Origin: Apoda limacodes
Lineage: Eukaryota; Arthropoda; Insecta; Lepidoptera; Limacodidae
Assembly: GCA_946406115.1 (NCBI GenBank)
Contig: OX291557.1
Location: 20,616,501 to 20,680,500 of the forward strand
Direction: 5' to 3'
DNA length: 64,000 nt
Numbering within the stretch: position 1 is the stretch's first letter; each line of letters begins with the position of its first letter. Shown here piece after piece: positions 56,440-64,000 of the stretch. Under the pieces are notes generated by a model. It ran no database searches. It saw nothing but the letters and a program-made list of their open reading frames with translations, and had not been told where the DNA came from. Made by a program: the position numbers and the translations under genes.

Positions 56440-56632
56440 TTGAATATTTGACATTGACAGATTCGTTGATTTATTTGTGGCTGTGCTGTACTGAGCAGTG
56501 AACGCCCTCTGACTTAATAAATGTAAACAGTATTTTGTATACTTTATTTTTGTTCAACAGTAAAAAGTATAATTTAGTTAAAAATAGTATAATACTGTTT
56601 AAAACAGTATAGTTGGCAACCCTAGTCTATGT

Positions 56633-57773
56633 ACCTAGTTTTTTACATACACGAAAAGTGTTACCCCAGAATGCTCCCAATAAAATTTCGCTAGGACTGG
56701 ACCAGGAAACCAGGATAGAAAATATTAATTTAATTCCATCTTTTGTAGCTGTATACCTACATAGCTACCTAAACGATCTACTGAGGTCATGTCTATTGCG
56801 TAAAAAACTGATTTTGACAGCTCAGTTTTGAGAGTTGCTTAGCTAAAACCGAATTCAAATTGTGTCGTAAAGTTTGCGAGTCCGTCCGATTAATGGTTTT
56901 CAGAGTTCTACAACCAAATGGTAAAAACCAAACCGTTAGTTTCTTCATAGCTGTGCTTTCTCCCGGTTTTAGGGTTTCGTTGCCAAACACCGAAAAACTG
57001 ATCATATAGGGTTAAAAAGTATGGTACCTTAATCCTTAATCCGGGGATATAAAACACAGCTTTAGTAAACCAAAATATATTTATCAGCAATAAAAAATAT
57101 TTGATTATTACAGCCAATTAACTAGTAGTTGCTATACAACGCAGCATAGTCTTCGGTTTGTGTCAAAGATGTCATGGAATGATGATTCCATAACAGGCTC
57201 TACAAAATTAATTTCACATCCATTTAGCATTCGGGGCATAAATTTCGAAATATCGTAACTCTGGATTCTCAAAACGCTAGGTCCAATATAACAATTCCGA
57301 TACTGAATAGTCCAATATCGTAATAGTCAAATTTTCTATTTAAGTTTTTAAATAAGATGTAAACGCTGTGCGTTATATTTTATCTCACTTACTCCTTAGC
57401 GTATTGCGTGTCTTTCTTACTTACACAACCAAAGTCCTACAAACTATTATATAGCACCAACTAGACTACTTTCTAACAGGTACGATGTGTTGATAAATAT
57501 ATTCCTATTTAGTCCTAGAAATCTTGCGATACCTTAAAATATTAAGGGCGCTGAGTGCCCCAGACACTAACTTGTGGAGCTCGAGCACCCTCAGGCCCCG
57601 TGGAGTCGGCGCTCCTAATCAAAATGTTTGGCGATGTCGAGAGTATTAATTGGTAATTTTACTTATTTGTGCAACTGAATGACCGAACTTTGACAGTTTG
57701 TGCCCTGGCTAGTTACATAAAATAAAAAAGACTTTCCTGCACCCTTTCTTCAATATTTCTAAGTCCTATCTAG
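56633..57773. other. Intergenic sequence, no gene recognised
   Basis: AT-rich. 56880-57010 has faint similarity to GGGTTCCGTA repeats (CCGATTAATGG, CAACCAAATGGTAAAAACC). Nothing else supportable. Confidence 0.4.
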
Positions 57774-57960
57774 ATGCAAGATGCTTCAAAGTCTAGTGCA
57801 AAAAAGAAACTTCAGAACTATGCAAGGTATCATCTGGTGGACCTCAAGGAAGCATCTTGGGTCCCGCGCTTTATCTTATATAGGTACACTTCTGATCAGC
57901 TCCCAAACACCAACGACAAAAGAATTTTATTTAAAACATCTTTCTTTTGGTATCTTATGT
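57774..57960 (+). pseudogene. LINE reverse transcriptase motif-4 relic
   Basis: In one + frame the stretch near 57824-57880 reads VSSGGPQGSILGPALYLI, then a stop. In another frame YTSDQLPNTND follows. Together this is the GxPQGSxLGPxLYxxYxxDLP block of non-LTR reverse transcriptases, split by a frameshift. The flanks are too decayed to classify. Confidence 0.6.
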
Positions 57961-58633
57961 AATTTAATAAAATATTTGTTCAATTCCGATATTAGTATCG
58001 GAATTCTGATATTATAGTCCGATATCGGAATTCAAAACCATCCGATTTTACATGCCCTAGACAGATATGTGATCTTCTGGCTTAACATACCTTCGTTAAA
58101 AATGATAAAATTGTCTATTGGTATCCAACCGCATAACGAAAAATACACGTAGTTCAATTTTCTGTCTAAATAATATAATTGACTTTGACTCTGGCAAATG
58201 CATAAATGGTCTGCTAAGACCGTGCGAGCCCATTATAATATTAAAAAAAAAAAAAATAAAGAGGAGGAGTTTTGGCGCGCATCTTAAGAAAGAGTTGTGT
58301 TTTTTTCTGTTTAATTTTTCTAAATTCGATTTATATATTTTAGCAGTGTTTAATGCAAATGTGTTAAGAATTGTGCAGCGAAGGCTCATGCATAGCGAAT
58401 TATGAAGAAATAAGCAGGACATGACGCGCAAATTCTGAAGGATGCACACCAAATCTCCCGCCCTTTAAGATAACACTTGTATATGGCGCTTTGCCAAACT
58501 TAAATATAAGCACTTGACTATATTTACACATGACTATGGAGAAATGATATGCTATAATGCGAAATCTGGTCTCCACATCGAAGAAGGAAGAAAGGAAATA
58601 AAGAGGATTGTATGAGCGCTTAATAAGCCTGAT
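57961..58633. other. Sequence upstream of TRIT1 exon 1
   Basis: Contains a CCGATATTAGTATCGG / CCGATATCGG palindrome cluster at 57985-58029 and an A-rich tract at 58240-58255. A promoter for the next gene must lie here or within the following exon. No TATA box or initiator stands out, though GGCGCGC at about 58273 is GC-rich. Confidence 0.4.
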
Positions 58634-58765
58634 TTGTTTAAATGTGTCAAGATGTTACACAGCTGTATAGGATTCTTACGTCATTCTTATTTTATCGGGT
58701 TATACAGCGCTGTTATTTTTATTGCTGCGAGTCGAGCAATCAAAACAATAGTGAAGTTTGCGCGT

Positions 58766-58915
58766 ATGGCCAAGACGATGGCTTTGCGTTCTATTATGTC
58801 GTCGCGAATTCCGATGGTGATAATTTTAGGAGCAACAGGAACAGGGAAAACTAAGTTAGGTGTAGAATTGGCGCAACGATTTGGTACCGAGATCATAAGT
58901 GCTGATTCTATGCAG
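58766..58915 (+). CDS. TRIT1: tRNA dimethylallyltransferase, first coding exon
   Basis: Encodes the N-terminus of the MiaA/TRIT1 enzyme, which transfers a dimethylallyl group to N6 of A37 in tRNAs reading U-starting codons, in cytosol and mitochondria. [19 protein letters not shown] carries the P-loop GATGTGKT, followed by [14 protein letters not shown], the family's conserved ISADSMQ(VY) block. The donor CAG/GTATGT at 58915/58916 is in phase 0, and the family's next residues, VYKGLD, should open exon 2, outside the window. The frame is open upstream to an ATG at 58634, so the start could be there, at 58766, or at 58778 or 58796. 58766 gives a short basic leader ([14 protein letters not shown]) suited to a mitochondrial signal and a human-like spacing to the P-loop. 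Confidence 0.88.
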
Positions 58916-60524
58916 GTATGTTAGTTTTACTATAACCTCAAAAATTTTAAATTATGTATAATAATGATCGGTATAATAAACTGCTACATGCAGCGATAAC
59001 ATTTTCTTATTTGTTATAGTTTTGTTCGTTAAGTTATCAATAACTTTGGTTTTCTATTATCAAAGGGTTTGTTTTTAAAGCACAATGGCTCGCAAATTTG
59101 GCAATCGTGAGGCACTGTCAGCAGGATAGTAAACAGATTTTTCAACAAAACTGTAAGAGACAGCACGAAACGCAATAGCTAATAATTCTTACCCAAAAAT
59201 CCTAACCTACGAAATGTGATACTTGATAACAAAACTTCGTTTAAACGTTCATGATAAACGGTGAATACCCACAAAAATTAAAAATAAGTTTTTTCTTAAA
59301 TGGCCTCTAGTGCATATTCTCTTATCTAATTCGATTGAGTTAGCAAAATAGTAGCCTATTATAATGGAGCTGACAAGAAACCGAATTTTAGTCTCTTGAA
59401 TCTTCCTATATGGTCGGAACGGCAAATACAGCTATCACTAGTTATATATCTATTGAGCGATGGGCTGAGTAACTCGGTGAAGTACTAAAATTAATCAGTG
59501 TAAAAGTAAGATTAAGTACTAAACTAAGTGAAATTCGAAGTGGATTGCCACGGAGAATAGATAGAAGCCCTTCCTATTAAATCAACCAAGTAGCTTCGCC
59601 CACTATGCACCCTCTCCACTTTGCATTTTTATTTTCCTGGTTTGTGTTCTTTGTGGTTTTGGGTTGTTTTTTTTGAAGATGGTATTATAATGGGACTCCG
59701 AAACGTCAATAAATTTATTTGTGAATATAAAACCATAAATGTTTGCAGAATTTTAACTGCCGGTGTAGAAATCATGTATAAATGAGATACAGCATATATT
59801 CAACTCATTATTCAGGTATTCAATCATTCTTGAAATAGTAAAATATAATTGAAATAGTTTCTAAAACTAGGCATGGTGTTGTTTCATGATCAGTTTTTAC
59901 TCATTCCAAAACAGGCGCTCAAGTGGCAGTGTAATTGGTAACTTGGTGTTTAGTAGTCACTTGATAGGTGTAAACTAGCGATTAACTTGTACCCATACTT
60001 ATAAATAGATTCTCAAAATCCTATCTGCATGTTGCAAGGATTATTTGCACTTTGATTCACTAGACATATGATTCATTCAAAACATTAATAATCTTATGAA
60101 TAAGTCAAAAAGTATTTGCATCAAAATATTTACATGTTGCTTAGCATATTCTAGATGCCCGTCAAAAATTGGCATGATTATTTATTTTGTGAACTACAAT
60201 TGCTGCAACAGTAATCCAATGTTTTATTGAGTAAGTGGTGTTAATATAATTACAACATAAGAGGGAGTTATTAATTTTTAATTTAAATTATAAAATATTA
60301 TTAATTTAATAGTTGTTTGTTAAACAATGCCAGGTGTTATTATTATGTATTGTTGGTTGGGTTATATTGATACTCAACATAACTTATTTGATATCAGATA
60401 ATGACCCTCAGCCAGCTACAGATACCAGATACGGTATTAAAAAAATAATCGGATTTATCAAATAGTAGTGTTAGACCCTACCCCTATAGTGGTTCTCAGT
60501 TCTAACGGATAGTGGAATGGCAAT
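58916..60524 (+). other. TRIT1: TRIT1 intron 1, proximal part
   Basis: Starts GTATGTTAGTTTT. AT-rich, with no further TRIT1-like exon to the window's end, so intron 1 is longer than 5 kb. No recognised repeat in this proximal part. Confidence 0.6.
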
Positions 60525-61176
60525 TTATAGGGTTCCGTAGCTAAATGGAAAAATGGAACCCTAATAGATTCGTCATGTCTGTCTGTCCTTCCATCCGTAT
60601 GTCACAGCCACTTTTTTCCGAAACTATAAGAACTATACTGTTGAAACTTGGTAAGTGTTGAGATGTATTCTGTGAACTGCATTAAGATTTTCACACAAAA
60701 ATAGAGAAAAAACCATAAATTTTTGGGGTTACCCATACTTAAAACTATGTTTGTAAATATTTTTTTTCATCAAACCCATATGTGTGGGTTATCTATGGAT
60801 AGGTCCTCTAAAATGATATTGAGGTTTCTAATATCTTTTTTTTCTAAACTGAATAGTTTGAGCGAGAGACACTTCAAAAGTGGTAAAATGTGAGCCCCCA
60901 CCCCGTAACTTTTAAAATAAGAGAATGATAAAGCTAAAAAAAAAATATATGATGTACATTACCATGCAAACTTCCACCGAAAATTGGTTTGAACGAGATC
61001 TAGTAATTATTTTTTTTTGTTAATACGTCATCGTCATCAATCGTAAACCGCAATTTACCTTTCATTGAATCAACTCAAATATAAAAATATTTTTGTTTGT
61101 GTTTGTAGATTACATAAATGGTGGTAGGTACGGAACCCTCGGTGCGCGAGTACAAATCGCACTTGGCCGGTTTTTT
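60525..61176 (+). repeat. GGGTTCCGTA-family repeat, most complete copy
   Basis: Begins ATAGGGTTCCGTAGCTAAAT and ends GGTACGGAACCCTCGGTGCG plus CGCACTTGGCCGGTTTTT. Inside CCGAAACTATAAGAACTATA, GTGTGGGTTATCTATGGATA, GAGCGAGAGACACTTCAAAA and TTTGAACGAGATCTAGTAAT. This copy anchors the reading of 2960-3490. Lies within TRIT1 intron 1. Confidence 0.85.
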
Positions 61177-61194
61177 AAATATGTTATTTCAATA

Positions 61195-62040
61195 TATATA
61201 TATTTTTTTTTTTATACCACTAAGGTGGCAAACAAGCACACGGTCCGCCTGACGGTAAGCGGTCACTGTGGCCTATGGACGCTTGCAACACCAGAAGTAT
61301 CACTCGCGCGTTGCCGACCCTTTAAAAATCCAATAACTTCTTTCTTGAAGAACCCTATACTGTAGTCCTTAGAGAAAACCTTGGCAGGGAGCTCATTCCA
61401 CAACCCAAGCGTTCGCGAGAGGAAGTTTCTCTGAAACCGCACTGTACGCGACTATTTCGGTTCTAAAGTGTGAGAATGAATTCACTGCCGATGGCGAGCG
61501 GTGCGATGGTAGAAAGTAGCCGTGGGCATCATTTCAAACAATACCTCAGAACACATCCCATTGTACAAGCGGTAGAACACACACAGGGAGGCAAAGTCTC
61601 TCCTCTGACTTAAGGGTTCGATACGGCAAGTGAGTTTGGGATCGTCGACAATTCTCACAGCCCGTCGTTGAACCGAGTCAAAAGGTCCAAGCTGGTATCT
61701 GGGTGCACCTGCCCAGAGATGTCAGCAGTACTTCATATGGGGCCGAACTTGCGACTTGTAAAGCAGCAACCTCTGGCTCGACGTGAAGTACTGCCTCGCT
61801 CTGTTGAGTACACCAAGTTATTTGGACGCCAGCTTCACCTTATCTTGTAAATGATCTCGTCACTGAACTTCGCTGGAGATGTCAACACCAAGGATCCCAA
61901 TGCTCTTGGAGATGGAGAGGGGAGTGTTCTGGAATTGTGGGACTACAGTGAATGGGGTTTTCTTAGCGGTGAACGCACAGACTTGTGTCTTTGTAGGGTT
62001 GAATCGGACCAAGTTTACCCGTCCCCAGTCAGAGACCTTC
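61195..62040 (-). mobile_element. 5'-truncated LINE with 8-bp target-site duplication
   Basis: Same family as 9656-10446. TTTCAATA lies outside both ends (61187-61194 and 62041-62048). On the minus strand the 3' tail is an A run followed by (TA)n, next to the duplication. The coding part keeps QVRPHMKYC-like and LWNELP regions but is broken by stops and frameshifts. Contains no catalytic box. In TRIT1 intron 1, antisense to the gene. Confidence 0.88.
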
Positions 62041-62048
62041 TTTCAATA

Positions 62049-62717
62049 GAATTCATTCATTCAAATACTAATGGTTGGGTCACATTAGACTAATCCAGAG
62101 ACGCCGCCGAAGATCGGTCAGGTGTGGCCGTACGCTAAACCTCAGTGTGACTAGACTTTAAATGACGATCCTGCTAGTCTGCAGTGCAAAATTTGCTAAA
62201 ACCTGCCAGGTACTTTACAGAAAATGCTAGAACAATGTTGACTCACTAATTTCAAGAATTCATGTACAGATAAATATACATAAGAGTTGTGAGACATTTT
62301 ATTTTTATTGATAGGTATTTATTGTTTTATATATTTTTCTTCCTAAAAAAAAATATTTATTACAAGCAGAACAATTACTAATTGTTATAATTTTTCTGTG
62401 AAAGTTCCTTGAGATGTTAATTAATTAGAAAATAAAAATTTACATGAAGTTACATTCTTTAAGTTTACATTCTTAAGCCGTGCCCCAACAGTGGGGACGT
62501 ATGAAGGCTGGCGAGAAATTACATACAAAATTGCAAATGTGCAAGACAAATACTCTGTAAGCTATTTAAGAAAGAGCATCTTAATCGCTGATCCTACTAA
62601 ACACTGCTAGATTTAATAGATCTGCAGCTACACAGGCTAAAATATGAGACCAAACCTGCTCAAATCACAGGTTCTTGCTAAATCTGGTCGCATTGCATTA
62701 TTATTTATTTATTTTTA
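62049..62717. other. TRIT1 intron 1 spacer
   Basis: Mixed composition. 62080-62220 is less AT-rich, with AGACGCCGCCGAAGATCGGT. No exon with TRIT1 character seen. Confidence 0.4.
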
Positions 62718-64000
62718 TGTACCACTAACTTGCTAACTAAGGTTGCAACACAAAAGGCATTACTCGCGCGTTGCCGACCCATCGGAAATCTAATAACTTC
62801 TTTTTTGAAGAACCCCATACTGTAGTCCTTAGAGAAAACCTTGGCAGGGAGCTCATTCTACAACCTAAGCGTTCGCGGGAGGAAGTTTCTCTGAAACCGC
62901 ACTGTACGCGACCATTTCGGTTCTAAAGTGTGAGAATGAATTCCCTGCCGATGGCGAGCGGTGCGATGGTAGAAAGTAGCCGTGGGCATAATTTCGAACA
63001 ATTCCTCAGGATACAGCCCATTGTACAAGCGGTAGAACACACACAGGGAGGCAAATTATCTCCTCAGACTTAGGGGCTCGATACCGCAAGTGAGTTTGGG
63101 ATCGTCGACAATTCTCACAGCCCTTCGTTGAACTGAGTCAAAAGGGCCAAGCTGGTATCCGGGTGATCCCGCCCAGAGATGGCAGCAGTACTCTATATGG
63201 GGCCGGACTTGCGACTTGTAAAGCAGCAACCTTTGCCCTGACGTGAAGTACTGCTCCGCTCTGTTGAGTACACCAAGTTTTTTGGACACAAGCTTTACCT
63301 TGTCTAGCAAATGATCTCGGAACTGAACATCGCTGGAGATGTCAACACCAATTATCCCAATGCTCTTGGAGATGGAGAGGGGAGTGTTCTGGAATTGTGG
63401 GACCACAGTGAATGGGGTTTTCTTAGCGGTGAACGCGCGGACTTGTGTCTTTGTAGGGTTGAATCGGACCAAGTTTATCCGTCTCCAGTCAGACCTTAGA
63501 CAGTGTGGTCTCGATTTGAATTACAAGTTCTTCGCGGTTTTCTTCCACAACGGAACAAGGGATGTTTGCACGACCCGTGTAATAAGCTTCTCCAGTACTG
63601 TCCTCTGCATAGCAATGCATGTTGTTGATGTCCAACATACAGCGTAGGCGACAGCACAGAGCCTTGCGGAACACCAGCATTAATGTCCATGCTATCAAAG
63701 CAACTACCGTCAACTACGGCTCGTATGCGTCTGCCGGACAAAAAGCTAGCCGCCCGTTTGCACAAACCCTCGGGCACTCCGTAAGATGGCAACTTCGATA
63801 GAAGACCCCGGTGCCAGACCCGATCGAACGCGTTCGCTATGTCCAGGCTACATGACAATGCCTCCCCCTGACTCTCAATGGCTAGTGCCCATCGTTGTCT
63901 GAGATACACTAGAAGGTCACCAGTCGAGCGACCGTGGCGAAAGCCATATTGACGGTCACTGACCAGGTCATGTTCTTCTAGGTATCTTAGAAGCTGTGTG
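62718..64000 (-). mobile_element. LINE of the same family, extending beyond the window
   Basis: Longest copy of the family: from a decayed 3' end (ACCACTAACTTGCTAACTAA, with part of the 3' UTR deleted) through the C-terminal region to the reverse transcriptase, running off the window at 64000. Its antisense position in the TRIT1 intron and its placement beside the 61195 copy make a same-orientation pair. Confidence 0.88.
63056..64000 (-). pseudogene. LINE reverse transcriptase, frameshifted, catalytic box mutated
   Basis: From the window edge the minus strand reads YLEEHDLVSDRQYGFRHGRS (motif 1), SLDIANAFDRVWH (motif A), SYGVPEGLCKRAASFLSGRR, GVPQGSVLSPTL (motif 4/B), a frameshift, LDINNMHCYAEDSTGEAYY (motif C), then RFNPTKTQVRAF and GVDISSDVQFRDHLL. 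Motif C reads YAED at 63600-63611 where the active enzyme has YADD, so an essential aspartate is lost. A further shift lies near 63480. Fills in the part of ORF2 that the other copies lack. Non-functional. Confidence 0.88.

Larger units (their letters stand above)
55089..56624 (-). mobile_element. hAT transposon with perfect 8-bp TSD, internally deleted
   Basis: The termini TAGGGTTGCCAAC and GTTGGCAACCCTA are inverted repeats. GTCTATGT occurs exactly outside both ends (55081-55088 and 56625-56632), the 8-bp duplication typical of hAT elements. The paralogous repeat at 17208-17395 (reverse complement) shows the same flanking sequence without the insert. Inside lies a decayed transposase on the minus strand and a younger MITE. 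At about 1.5 kb, of which 400 bases are MITE, it is much shorter than an autonomous hAT. Confidence 0.92.

Noticed and set aside
1..64000. CRISPR arrays, prokaryotic operons, defence or toxin systems
   Set aside because: No regularly spaced repeats, no ribosome-binding sites or operon packing; everything points to an insect nuclear genome.

Overview
The window looks like a nuclear genome segment from a moth or butterfly (Lepidoptera). It is AT-rich, has no operons, and carries spliced genes with GT/AG introns. About a third of it is interspersed repeats of types I associate with lepidopteran genomes: LINE tails, a tRNA-derived SINE, short Helitron-like units with TC...CTAG ends, the 'GGGTTCCGTA' repeat, and hAT elements with MITEs. 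The species cannot be named from sequence alone.

Two host genes are recognisable, both on the + strand. The first is the proto-oncogene transcription factor Myc. A probable non-coding exon 1 ends at 38595. The first coding exon is 40781-41324 and carries an N-terminal FDIW motif and a Myc box 2 (DCMW). Intron 2 is about 6.3 kb. The last exon, 47637-48190, carries EEEIDVVS, the bHLH and the leucine zipper. The joined product would be 365 residues. The second gene is the first coding exon (ending at 58915) of tRNA dimethylallyltransferase (TRIT1/MiaA family), with its P-loop GATGTGKT. The rest of that gene lies beyond the window.

Layout. 1-38 kb is a gene-poor, repeat-laden intergenic stretch. 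It holds LINE fragments, three SINE copies, Helitron-like units, GGGTTCCGTA-family copies, a decayed ZBED5/FAM200-like hAT transposase, a Jockey-type LINE with an FADD reverse transcriptase, and several inverted-repeat MITEs. 38.2-51.2 kb is the Myc locus. It is much poorer in repeats, with GC-rich islands in intron 2; one of these carries perfect E2F, NRF1-like and CRE motifs. 51.5-58 kb is again repeat-rich and includes a textbook nested insertion: a 3-bp-TSD MITE inside a hAT element with a perfect 8-bp TSD, itself inside an older repeat. 58.6-64 kb is the TRIT1 exon and an intron filled with copies of one LINE family.

I see no CRISPR array, rRNA, functional tRNA, toxin or prokaryote-like system. 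The strongest leads are the CpG-rich intron-2 element of Myc, the absence of the usual Myc box 1 phosphodegron at its usual place, and a MITE family with 3-bp target-site duplications. All element boundaries were read by eye and most are approximate to within about 10-30 bases, except where a target-site duplication fixes them.
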